Origin: JAFGIT01 sp016929465 [NCBI: Candidatus Coatesbacteria bacterium]
GTDB lineage: Bacteria; B130-G9
DNA length: 24,285 nt
Direction: 5' to 3'
NCBI GenBank assembly: GCA_016929465.1
Contig: JAFGIT010000039.1
Coordinates: 1-24,285, forward strand
Part shown: positions 17,262-24,285 of the stretch, piece after piece
Layout of the letters: each line of letters opens with the position of its first letter
Numbering within the stretch: the stretch's first letter is position 1
Position numbers and translations under genes: made by a program
Notes under the pieces: model-generated
The model's database searches: none
Seen by the model: only the letters and a program-made list of their open reading frames with translations
What the model was told of the DNA's origin: nothing

Positions 17262-17849
17262 CTACAGGTCCTCGGCGATGTTCGCCTTGTGGTCTCTGTA
17301 AAGCTGTGACACCGAGTTATACGCCATCAGGTATCGATTGAGCTCGCTCCCACACAGCAGCTCATCACCGTCCATGCAGCCAACGAACTCGCTCCGCTCG
17401 CGCTTCTTCAACTCCTCGTATCGATGCTCGGCAAGCTTCATGTGCATCATAAGATATGAAACCGAATCCCTGGCTCTCTGGAAATACGATTCGCGATATT
17501 GGGCGATCTCCTCAACGCTTTCCCGATAGAAGTTGGTGATGAAGCTCTCCTCCTCCTCGATAAGCCGACCGTGCTTGTGCGCGAAGTAACCCGCACGGGA
17601 TTCATCGAGTAGAATATCGAGATGCTCGAGGAAGTCTAACTCATCCTGAGATGGCGCCCGGAAGAACATCAAAGACCGCTCAGAATTGGCGTATGCGCGT
17701 TTGAGGTAGTAGATGATGTTGACCGGGTTCTCGCCCATTCTAGCGAAAATCGCATCCAGGTCGCCCGTCTCCAGGAGAGACCTCGCCCTGTCATAATAGG
17801 CATCGCGACGCCCAAACAGCGGCGCCTTATTATTGTCAATCTTTACCAT
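17262..17849 (-). CDS. Unrecognised helical protein, 195 aa
   Basis: I do not recognise this family. The product is soluble, without signal peptide or membrane segment, and strongly charged. From about residue 85 it is rich in Glu, Arg, Lys and Tyr with long helical stretches such as LIEEEESFITNFYRESVEEI and a following YRESYFQRARDSVSYL. That suggests a helical bundle or coiled coil. Two cysteines sit close together near the C-terminus (GCMDGDELLCGSELN). Base composition and codon use look like the neighbours, and the frame is uninterrupted. A weak GAGAAGAG precedes the ATG. It is convergent with the hybrid kinase (58 bp gap), so it is not part of that operon. It is probably a real gene on length and composition; function open. 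Confidence 0.65.
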   Translation of the reverse strand: MVKIDNNKAPLFGRRDAYYDRARSLLETGDLDAIFARMGENPVNIIYYLKRAYANSERSLMFFRAPSQDELDFLEHLDILLDESRAGYFAHKHGRLIEEEESFITNFYRESVEEIAQYRESYFQRARDSVSYLMMHMKLAEHRYEELKKRERSEFVGCMDGDELLCGSELNRYLMAYNSVSQLYRDHKANIAEDL

Positions 17850-18515
17850 ATTCTCTTCTCGATGTGTTTTCTCCGAGCTCTGCTTTCTTGAATTGCGATG
17901 CCAATATTAATTAGCCGTGTATGTTGCGGTGCCACAAGCTCCTCGCTAGGCGGTAAGGTCAATCTGGCCGCCTGTGGAAGGCGTGCGCCAGTATTGCCCT
18001 GAGCAGTCATAAAGCTCGCAGGCCCGTTTGCAGGAGTTGGCTCCTGTGAAGGAAAAGTGAGAGGAGCCGCCGAAGACATCTCCAGCAAGAAGAGCGACTG
18101 GACGCGTCCTGGAAGAGACATCGCGAGTGGCCGGTGATGAATCTGTGATATCTAAGCCTGACTCCTGTTGGAGAGCGAGGCATAGCGCCGCGCTGTGACC
18201 CCCAAATCGAGCCACGAGCCCCATTCCCAGGGCAGGCTTCCTCTGCCCGTCATACTGATACCTCAGCGCACCCCTGAGCCGATAGCCAGGAGCAGCCACA
18301 AGTGCCGTTGAAGCCATCTCTATGGCCTATCCAGTCCTCTTTCCATTCCAGTACTCGCGCCAGCCTATCGAGCTAAGACGCGAACTCGATATACCGATCC
18401 TACTCCTGAAATTATCACAGAAGCAGACATCGATCAAGCGATATATGCTCGATCAACGACACCATCCCTCGCGCATCGAGAGATATATGCCGATGCAGGA
18501 ACTCTTAGAGCAATG
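17850..18515. other. 666-bp stretch without a confident gene
   Basis: No confident gene is visible. A 123-codon minus-strand frame (17946-18317) begins after an in-frame stop without a ribosome site. Its first part (residues about 11-50, including GYRLRGALRYQYDG) has the alternating pattern of outer-membrane beta-strands, so a fragment of a decayed barrel gene is possible. On the plus strand a frame without a start codon at about 18311-18523 reads protein-like (PEIITEADIDQAIYARST). A hairpin CAGGAG-TTGG-CTCCTG lies at 18031-18046. The segment 18430-18495 has imperfect repeats around GATATATGC. I read the region as probable gene debris, with low certainty. Confidence 0.45.
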
Positions 18516-19076
18516 CTAGGTGTTCTCTTTCGCATTTCCCCGCAGAAAGTCCTTCTTCTTCTTGAGGTCCTCATCATTCATTTGGGCTGAAGCCTGCGGC
18601 GAACCTCCCTGCTGCATATCGATCTTACCTATCACGCGGCCACCTTCATCGATCTTGACGCTCTTCGCGACTATCTCGCCCTCAATCGTGCCCGTCGTCT
18701 TCAGTTCGAATAGCTGCCTCGCCTCCGTCCGGCCCTTGATACGGCCGCTAATGGAAACGTTCTCTGCCGATACGTCCGCCTCGACAAGACCTGACTCTGC
18801 GACGATCAGATCGCTCTGGATATTGATCTTGCCCTGGACGGTTCCGTGCACGATGACTGCTTTGTTGCTCTTAACCTCGCCAATGAGCACGGTTCCCTCT
18901 GCAATAATCGATTCTCCCGCTGCGTCCCCAGACGGAGACTGCTTTCTCGTGTTCACTTTGTCATTCCCCTTGATTATGGGTTTCGGTTCCGGTTTGAGTA
19001 CCGTGGGCGCGAGGTTATCTTGCTTTGGCGTTTCCTGAACCGGCTGCGCCTTATTGTCCTTACTGAAAAAGCCCAT
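18516..19076 (-). CDS. Bactofilin family cytoskeletal protein
   Basis: This 186-residue protein has a disordered, Pro/Lys-rich N-terminus (about 1-50), a central beta-helical bactofilin domain (about 55-150) and a short charged tail. The domain shows the typical six-residue hydrophobic periodicity: SIIAEGTVLIGEVKSNKAVI, then VHGTVQGKI, AESGLVEADV, ISGRIKG and TGTIEGEIVAKSVKIDEGGRV. Bactofilins (DUF583) polymerise without nucleotide and act as scaffolds for cell shape, polar positioning or cell-wall enzymes. No M23 peptidase or other usual partner is adjacent. AGGAG lies 6 bases upstream of the ATG at 19076; an out-of-frame ATG overlaps it. A tRNA gene lies 39 bp upstream on the same strand. 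Confidence 0.9.
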   Translation of the reverse strand: MGFFSKDNKAQPVQETPKQDNLAPTVLKPEPKPIIKGNDKVNTRKQSPSGDAAGESIIAEGTVLIGEVKSNKAVIVHGTVQGKINIQSDLIVAESGLVEADVSAENVSISGRIKGRTEARQLFELKTTGTIEGEIVAKSVKIDEGGRVIGKIDMQQGGSPQASAQMNDEDLKKKKDFLRGNAKENT

Positions 19077-19115
19077 CCATCACTCCTGCGTGCTCGAGCA
19101 TTGAAACAAGCATTC

Positions 19116-19191
19116 TGGAGCGGGCAACGGGGCTCGAACCCGCGACATCAAGCTTGGGAAGCTTGCACTCTACCAGCTGAGTTATGCCCGC
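19116..19191 (-). tRNA. tRNA-Gly (anticodon CCC)
   Basis: The complement strand folds as a complete tRNA. The acceptor stem is GCGGGCA (19185-19191 complemented) with TGCCCGC (19120-19126 complemented). A D arm with ACTC/GAGT, an anticodon stem CAAGC/GCTTG and a TTCGAGC T-loop closed by GCGGG/CCCGT follow. The seven-base anticodon loop TTCCCAA gives anticodon CCC (19156-19158). The discriminator is T, and the 3' CCA is encoded in the genome (19116-19118 complemented). It lies upstream of the bactofilin gene in the same direction. Confidence 0.95.
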
Positions 19192-19329
19192 TCTACCAAT
19201 TGATACTATAATCCCAAACACACACGCGACGCAAGTTGCTCTAATTCGGCATCGGTCTCTTCAACAAGGCCCAGGCGCCAGACTCCATAATATACGAGGC
19301 ACGCTCTCGGGAGAGAGCAGCTCTGGTCC

Positions 19330-19641
19330 CTATCCTGGCTTGTGCAACATGAGGATATTCTCTCTCAGGATCACGTTATAGAGCCCAAAGATAGTCTTGT
19401 TTATATCCTGGACCAATTCGAAGCCGGCCTCCGCCGCACATCTCTTCGCGAATGCCGCTGTCTTTGCATCCTAGCCCAGATACTTCGCGTCTCCTATGAG
19501 TCCATTTGTTTGCATATTGGTGACAAGTTGCATCCCCTGATAGATTATTGTAGAGATTGAGGCCAATCATATTCGTATCCCCGTGGTATGCAATTACACG
19601 ATTTAGTGAAGCAGCTATGTCTGGTCCAAAGATATCCAATT
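19330..19641 (-). pseudogene. Decayed minus-strand gene of unknown family
   Basis: On the minus strand the frame ending at 19330 is open for 46 codons after an internal TAG (19471-19473). It reads like a real protein C-terminus: FAKRCAAEAGFELV, then NKTIFGLYNVILREN and a short tail before the final stop. Upstream of the TAG the same frame continues without interruption to about 19566 (STIIYQGMQLVTNMQTNGLI, then GDAKYLG). Sensible sequence before that (DIFGPDIAASLNRVIAYHGD) lies in another frame, implying a frameshift near 19560-19575. One nonsense codon and one frameshift in a protein-like stretch indicate a pseudogene, possibly truncated at its 5' side by the adjacent plus-strand methyltransferase. 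I cannot name the family. Confidence 0.5.
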
Positions 19642-20336
19642 TAGAGTTCGACTGCCCCAAGGCACCACCGAGAGAGGTCGCTGCGTCCTACTACGATGCC
19701 AGGGCCGAGGAATACGACCAGTTCTACACTGGTGAGGGTAGCTTCGAGGACATTAAATCCGAGATAATGGCTGACCATAAGGCCATCTCGGCCATGATCG
19801 AGTCCTTCGCTCTGGGTAGCCTCCTGGATGTGGCGTGCGGGACGAGCTACTACTCGCAGACCTACTCGAAGGGCGCATCGTCGGTTACCGGAGTCGATAT
19901 TTCGAGAAGGATGCTGAGCGAAAGCAGAAAAAGACATCTCGCACTGGGAGTCAAATCGAGCTTGATCCGCGCTGATAGTTTCATGCTTCCGCTTGCCGCG
20001 GGGAAATTCGATCGATGCTTCATCGGCTTTTTATTGAGCCATCTATCAGACGAGGACATAGTGGCTTTGATCAAGGCCATATCTCCCCTGATGAAGGCCG
20101 ATGGCAAAATCGCGATAGTAGATAGCGCCTGGACCGAGATGCGGAGCAGGCAATCCAGGAAGCGAAGCTCATATCAGACGAGGACGCTCGACGACGGACG
20201 TGAATTTTCCGTATTCAAGCGGTACTTCACCCTCGATGAACTGAACTCGTTGATGAAGTGCGCCGGATACAGCCGCACCCGGGAATTCTCCGGGCAGCTC
20301 TTTCTTTCGACCGTATGCAGCCCGTCGGCCGATTGA
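19617..20336 (+). CDS. Class I SAM-dependent methyltransferase
   Basis: This is a 239-residue Rossmann-fold methyltransferase. Motif I is LLDVACGTSYYS, followed by the acidic end of strand 2 in VTGVDIS, a RADSFMLP segment (motif II-like) and KFDRCFIGFLLSHLSD (motif III/IV). The early YYDARAEEYDQFY is typical of this superfamily. The frame is open from a TTG at 19557, but that stretch overlaps the decayed minus-strand gene. The ATG at 19617 starts a normal-length protein, so I chose it, although its ribosome site is weak. The stop is one base from the convergent stop of the DUF2723-TPR gene. The methyl acceptor cannot be inferred. Confidence 0.82.
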   Translation: MSGPKISNLEFDCPKAPPREVAASYYDARAEEYDQFYTGEGSFEDIKSEIMADHKAISAMIESFALGSLLDVACGTSYYSQTYSKGASSVTGVDISRRMLSESRKRHLALGVKSSLIRADSFMLPLAAGKFDRCFIGFLLSHLSDEDIVALIKAISPLMKADGKIAIVDSAWTEMRSRQSRKRSSYQTRTLDDGREFSVFKRYFTLDELNSLMKCAGYSRTREFSGQLFLSTVCSPSAD

Positions 20337-20337
20337 C

Positions 20338-22890
20338 TTACTCCGGAGATTCTCCCATTTCTGACAGCAGCCGCCTTACATGCTGTGTCCTCGATCCGGT
20401 CGACTCCAGCGAGAGGAACTTGGACCAAGCCCGTCTGCAGGGTCCGGTTTCGTGTTGAGTATAGTAGATAGCCCCTAAATCGTAATAGGCGCTCGCATAG
20501 TCAGGATCAATCCGAAGCGCCGCCTCGTATTCCGGGATGGCCTCATCGAATTGGCCCATCTGAGCGTAAGTAGAGCCCAGATTTATTCGGGCCGCAAAAA
20601 ATTCGGGATCGATCTCGATGGCCCTCTTGAAATGCTCGATCGCAAGGTCATTCCGGCCGACCCGCTTGTATGCGGTTCCGAGATTGCTGTGCGATTCCTT
20701 CGAGTTCGGCTCGATCTCGATCGCCGTCTTATATTCGGCTATCGCTCGGTAATACTGGCCCACGGCTGCATAAGCTGCACCCAGATTAAGCCTCGGGGCA
20801 ACATATTTCGGATCGATTCGTATCGATTCTCTGAAATGCTCGATCGTTTTTTCCAGGTTCCCGATACGCCGATACGCCTGACCGAGGTTGTTGTGTATCT
20901 CGGCCGGGTTATCTGCCCCCTCGAGGGCTCGCTCGTAATATGAAATCGCCTCATCCAGTCGGTCTGCTCCCGACAGCGCATTCCCGAGATTATAGGCGTA
21001 GCTGCTCTCCTTAGGCTCCAGAGAGAGTGCTTTCTGAAAGACCTTGATGGCATCGCCATCGCGACCGCACCTTCGGTATAGAACGCCTAATTGGTTATAG
21101 TAATCCGCCTTATTCGGATTCAGGGATATTGCCGCCCTGAACTCATCTATCGCCTCATCGATCATCCCCGCCTCGGCGTATCCGTCACCCAGACGCGCCC
21201 GCATGAAATCAACCTCTCCCCCGGCCTGCGAAGCAGCTAAAAGCTCCCTCTTCCAGCCCTCGTCATCGCCGCGAAGCCGAAGATACTCCGCCTTGCGGAA
21301 GTGATACGTCGAGGTAATCTCCTGCGAGAGCATTCTCCTGAATATCGAGGCATCATCCAATCCACGGAGCTCATACAGCGGCCATATTGTCTCCGGAAGG
21401 CCAATGTCCTTCCCTGTGCGGAATAGCGCACCAAACGGTACCGCATCCTTTGCCAAGGAGCCGAGCTGCGAATCGGGCGTGAAACCGAAGAAACAAGCGT
21501 CGAAGTCTCGACAGACGAACTCTATCTTGGGCTGCAGCTCCCCAAACCTGAAACCGGCAAACGATCTCAGCGGGACCGCGAGGTCGCCATAGGCGTCGAA
21601 CAGCGCGACATCCGCGCGATGTCCCTCGATTGCTTGCAGGTATAGCAGGGAGAATATTTGGTTATCACCCTTTGCGAAGAGCGCGGAGTTCACAGGGAGA
21701 TGGCTCAAAAGGTTACTGCCATAGTCGTATGTCAGGTAATCCTCGGAGCGATCGTTGGGATGGTAGTTCGAGATAATCGCTACAAACACGATGAGAACTG
21801 CAAGAGCTGCGCCGAGACGCGGCATTCCGGCGGCAACTCGCATCAGCCCCGCCGAGAATAGAAGGACCAGGACTAGATACGACGGATACCCGAACCCAGT
21901 CGCCTGCAAAGGGACAACATTGATAAATTGGATATAGACGATGTTCATGATCACGACGAGAGCGGCAGCAATCAGCAGCGTTCGATTTCGCCTGAGAGAA
22001 ATCCATCCGACCAGGGCCACAATCAAGAACACAGCCGTCGCAGGTCCATACTGACTGGCGAATAAGCCAAGTATCGAGAGGAATCGCTGGCCGCCACTCT
22101 CGTAGCCTGTCGCGAGTATAGCCTTGCCCCGATGCTCCGCGGCCCCCGCGTGATATATGACTCCCTCTAGTGTATCAGGATCGCTCCAGTTTATGGCAGG
22201 ATCGCAAGACGCGCGAATCGGCAGATAGATGTAGCAGGAAAGCCCCACCAGCAAGAGCATAAGGCAGACAAGAGCGGCCGGGAAACTCCTGACAGAACGC
22301 CGCCTCCAGAGAAGAGATACGATCGCAGGCACCATCATCACCAATGAGATATGGTTCCCGAGGGAAAGCCCGAAGACGAACGCCGCGCAATAGAGCCACC
22401 TGAGGTCGTCACTATCGATAAATCTCGCGAGCAGATAGACCAGAACGGAAAGCGAGAGCAGATACAGTGTATAGACCTCCGCATCCGATGCCTGCCACCA
22501 GATGGTCGCGGAGATGGGCAACAGAAGGGCAGCAATCGCCGCCAAATACATACGTCTCGAGTAGAGGAGCACCGTCAAGAAGACGAAGACGGAACTCAGA
22601 ACTGCGCAATGGGCGGAGAAGAGATTGATCCTGAACGCAGGACTTCCCAATCCTAGAAAGCCAGCAGCTCGACCTAAGAGAGAATAGACTGGGTAGCCCG
22701 GATTATGCGCAATCCCGAGAGACCACGCCGATGTAATCAACTCCCCGCTGTCGCCTGTATGAACCGTAGGGGAGAGCGTTGACAAAAGGAGCAAGAAGAC
22801 CAGCGAGGATACAGCAAAAAGGGCAGCGGGCGCAAGCCAGGGGCATCTAATCAATTCCAACGCACCTCGCTCGCCTATCAAAGGCCTCAC
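20338..22890 (-). CDS. DUF2723 membrane protein fused to TPR repeats
   Basis: The product has 850 residues. The N-terminal part (about 1-420) is a polytopic membrane domain with the DUF2723 signature THTGDSGELITSAWSLGIAH-like region (VHTGDSGELITSAWSLGIAH, then NPGYPVY). This family resembles GT-C glycosyltransferases of the protein O-mannosyltransferase type, with the acidic residues in GDSGE in the first external loop. A soluble linker follows, and the C-terminal ~300 residues are eight TPR units recognisable by the repeated NLG-x-AY core (YNQLGVLY, YNLGNAL, NNLGQAY, LNLGAAY, SNLGTAY, INLGSTY, YDLGAIY). The GTG at 22890 overlaps the thioesterase stop as GTGA, indicating translational coupling. 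A TTG a few codons later is an alternative start. Donor and acceptor are unknown. Confidence 0.82.
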   Translation of the reverse strand: MRPLIGERGALELIRCPWLAPAALFAVSSLVFLLLLSTLSPTVHTGDSGELITSAWSLGIAHNPGYPVYSLLGRAAGFLGLGSPAFRINLFSAHCAVLSSVFVFLTVLLYSRRMYLAAIAALLLPISATIWWQASDAEVYTLYLLSLSVLVYLLARFIDSDDLRWLYCAAFVFGLSLGNHISLVMMVPAIVSLLWRRRSVRSFPAALVCLMLLLVGLSCYIYLPIRASCDPAINWSDPDTLEGVIYHAGAAEHRGKAILATGYESGGQRFLSILGLFASQYGPATAVFLIVALVGWISLRRNRTLLIAAALVVIMNIVYIQFINVVPLQATGFGYPSYLVLVLLFSAGLMRVAAGMPRLGAALAVLIVFVAIISNYHPNDRSEDYLTYDYGSNLLSHLPVNSALFAKGDNQIFSLLYLQAIEGHRADVALFDAYGDLAVPLRSFAGFRFGELQPKIEFVCRDFDACFFGFTPDSQLGSLAKDAVPFGALFRTGKDIGLPETIWPLYELRGLDDASIFRRMLSQEITSTYHFRKAEYLRLRGDDEGWKRELLAASQAGGEVDFMRARLGDGYAEAGMIDEAIDEFRAAISLNPNKADYYNQLGVLYRRCGRDGDAIKVFQKALSLEPKESSYAYNLGNALSGADRLDEAISYYERALEGADNPAEIHNNLGQAYRRIGNLEKTIEHFRESIRIDPKYVAPRLNLGAAYAAVGQYYRAIAEYKTAIEIEPNSKESHSNLGTAYKRVGRNDLAIEHFKRAIEIDPEFFAARINLGSTYAQMGQFDEAIPEYEAALRIDPDYASAYYDLGAIYYTQHETGPCRRAWSKFLSLESTGSRTQHVRRLLSEMGESPE

Positions 22891-23288
22891 TCGACCTTGA
22901 ACATCACCGCAGTGGCGCTAGTCACAAGCGTCCCATCTTCTCTGCGAGCCTCAGCCTTCACCTCAACCAGACGGCCTCGCTGACGGACCAGTCTCGCGCT
23001 GATCTTATGCAATTCGCAAGTTCTTGCGGGCTGGATGTATCGCACGTCGAGACGAGCCGTTACAGAGTTGATCCCGAGATGATGAACGACCTTTGCGGCC
23101 ACCTCGTCCAGCACCACCGCCATTATTCCGCCGTGGGTGATCCCAGACCAGCCTTCGTGGCTCTTCTGCGGTTCGAAATAGGTCCAGGCCGCCTCTCCAT
23201 CATCCGAATACTCGAAGGACAGGTGGAGCCCATGCGGATTCATCTCCCCGCACGCAAAGCAGTTGTTGTCGTCGGTAACCTTGACCAT
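22887..23288 (-). CDS. PaaI-like hotdog-fold thioesterase
   Basis: This 133-residue single-domain hotdog protein has the N-terminal NCFACGEMNPHGLHL segment and the catalytic-type HGGIMAVVLDEVAAK helix. Strands VTARLDVRYIQPA and LVEVKAEARREDG follow. The Asn/His-Gly-Gly and Asp-Glu pattern is that of 4HBT/PaaI acyl-CoA thioesterases. Their substrate range cannot be read from sequence. The stop overlaps the start of the DUF2723-TPR gene, so the two are co-transcribed. No clear Shine-Dalgarno sequence precedes the ATG at 23288. Confidence 0.82.
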   Translation of the reverse strand: MVKVTDDNNCFACGEMNPHGLHLSFEYSDDGEAAWTYFEPQKSHEGWSGITHGGIMAVVLDEVAAKVVHHLGINSVTARLDVRYIQPARTCELHKISARLVRQRGRLVEVKAEARREDGTLVTSATAVMFKVE

Positions 23289-23516
23289 TTTGATTGCTTG
23301 ATAGTCCTCGAATGTAGCGTTTCGATGTCAATATATCGCCGCCCGGAGAACTGTCAAGCCTCTGGGCCTGTCTCCTCGAATGGCAAAGGATCCCCTTGGT
23401 CGTCTCGCATTGACTCGCATTCGCGCAGACTATTGCAGCGAGGTTCTCTAAGTGCCAATATATGAGTTCTTTTGGATTTATCGCCTATCTTGATACGAAG
23501 ATGAGAGGAACGACCT

Positions 23517-24285
23517 ATGCGCGGCTTTGCTTGGGTAGCGATGATCGCCGCTGTTACGATTATCGTGTCGGCTTTTTTGGTTTACATGTTCAGCGGATTG
23601 CAGGAAAAGGAAAGCGCCACTGAAGCGGCGAATAACGCGGCTCCAGTCTCCGTAAATGGCCCCTCAGTAGGAGGAGTCCCTCTTCCGGTCGATAAATCGG
23701 GCAACATCGAATATACACCCGAGACGTTCGACATAATCTCCACCGCCCTCTTCGGGAATGTATATCGTCTCCTCGCAAGGCAGATATACGGCGATTACGG
23801 GGTCAACAAGGGTCTGTGCATCGACGTAGGATCCGGCCCCTGTGGGCTCTCACTCGAACTCGCCAAGATAACAAACTTGCAGTTCTATGCACTCGACATC
23901 GATCCGGGTGCATTCCCCATAGCGAGGCAGAAACTAACTGAAACGGGCCTCATGGAGCGGTTCTCATTGATAACCGGCGACGCCCAAGACCTGCCCTTCA
24001 AAGATAACCTCGCGGACCTGATAATAAGCCGTGGGTCATTTCTATTCTGGGACGACAAAGTTGCGGGTTTCAGAGAGGCCTATCGCGTCCTAAAGCCCGG
24101 CGGAATAGCATTCATAGGTGGCGGAATGGGCAGACTGCTCCCGCAAGAGGAAATGAGGAGAATAGGACGCGAACTGAAACGCCTCAGATACGGGCCGCGA
24201 TATTGGGGGGTAGGCGCTCCCTCCGTCTATGAGATGGAGGATATACTGAAAAAGGCGGGCATCCCGACTGCTAAATACAAAATCA
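23517..24285 (+). CDS. Membrane-anchored class I SAM methyltransferase, 3' end cut off
   Basis: The gene starts at an ATG at 23517 with GAGAGGAA about 8 bases upstream and runs open off the right edge, giving 256 codons. Residues about 3-25 form one hydrophobic helix (FAWVAMIAAVTIIVSAFLVY). A polar, acidic linker to about residue 60 and then a Rossmann methyltransferase domain follow: CIDVGSGPCGLS (motif I), YALDIDPGA (motif II), TGDAQDLPFKDN, and DLIISRGSFLFW, then AYRVLKPGG. The charge pattern (Arg at the N-terminus, Glu-rich after the helix) favours the catalytic domain on the outer face of the membrane, which is odd for a SAM-using enzyme. A strong AGGAGGAG near 23669 lies inside the coding region without a suitable start codon after it. 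Confidence 0.82.
   Translation, partial: MRGFAWVAMIAAVTIIVSAFLVYMFSGLQEKESATEAANNAAPVSVNGPSVGGVPLPVDKSGNIEYTPETFDIISTALFGNVYRLLARQIYGDYGVNKGLCIDVGSGPCGLSLELAKITNLQFYALDIDPGAFPIARQKLTETGLMERFSLITGDAQDLPFKDNLADLIISRGSFLFWDDKVAGFREAYRVLKPGGIAFIGGGMGRLLPQEEMRRIGRELKRLRYGPRYWGVGAPSVYEMEDILKKAGIPTAKYKI

Noticed and set aside
17946-18317. 123-codon minus-strand frame
   Set aside because: No ribosome site and an in-frame stop just upstream; only a short part looks like beta-barrel strands. Kept as possible debris, not as a gene.
18322-18519. 65-codon plus-strand frame
   Set aside because: No ribosome site, and another frame of the same strand reads more like protein.
19303-19318. Hairpin GCTCTC-GGGA-GAGAGC as a terminator
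   Set aside because: Perfect 6-bp stem but no T-run on either side, so intrinsic termination is not supported.
20500-21300. Repetitive DNA pattern resembling a tandem repeat array
   Set aside because: It is explained by the TPR-coding repeats of the DUF2723 protein.
23395-23460. TTGACT and repeated CTCGCATT as a promoter before the last methyltransferase
   Set aside because: No convincing -10 at proper spacing, so the promoter cannot be placed.

Overview
This is a bacterial chromosome segment, roughly mid-50s % GC by eye and densely coded on both strands. The gene set is two secreted regulator-propeller proteins, a bactofilin, a DUF2723-TPR membrane protein, a DUF4013 membrane protein, a large hybrid sensor kinase and PTS/P-II-type regulators. 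It suggests an uncultured, probably diderm lineage of the kind usually known only from metagenome assemblies. I cannot name the phylum from sequence alone. Nothing in the window is clearly viral or plasmid-borne.

Layout: 1-282 is the 3' end of a response-regulator receiver protein, convergent with a DUF4013 membrane protein (302-901, minus). Divergent from that is a two-gene plus-strand unit: a metallo-beta-lactamase-fold hydrolase with an altered HxHxDH motif (1018-1770) and an MrfA/YprA-type DEAD helicase with a four-cysteine C-terminal motif (1783-4263). Two minus-strand paralogues follow (4286-6475 and 6681-9269). Each has a signal peptide, fourteen propeller repeats and an Ig-like tail, and neither has a kinase domain. 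The 726-bp gap at 9270-9995 has no convincing gene but contains a palindromic element that can fold as a cloverleaf (9657-9815).

The most coherent system is the plus-strand array at 9996-17203. It holds two paralogous cation/proton antiporters with a DD ion-binding motif, a stand-alone PTS EIIA domain (active-site His68), a small P-II-like protein and a 1210-aa membrane-bound hybrid histidine kinase. I read it as a possible ion-homeostasis module in which transport is controlled by phosphoryl transfer and a P-II-like partner. That reading is inference from gene order and family knowledge.

The right part holds an unrecognised helical protein (17262-17849, minus), a gene-poor stretch (17850-18515), a bactofilin (18516-19076, minus) and a tRNA-Gly(CCC) with encoded CCA (19116-19191, minus). 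Next come a decayed minus-strand gene (about 19330-19641), a cytoplasmic-type SAM methyltransferase (19617-20336, plus), and a GTGA-overlapping pair of hotdog thioesterase and DUF2723-TPR protein (minus). The window ends in a membrane-anchored SAM methyltransferase cut by the right edge (23517 onward). Several automatic starts look wrong. I moved the starts of the DUF4013 gene (ATG at 901), the first propeller gene (TTG at 6475) and the first methyltransferase (ATG at 19617).
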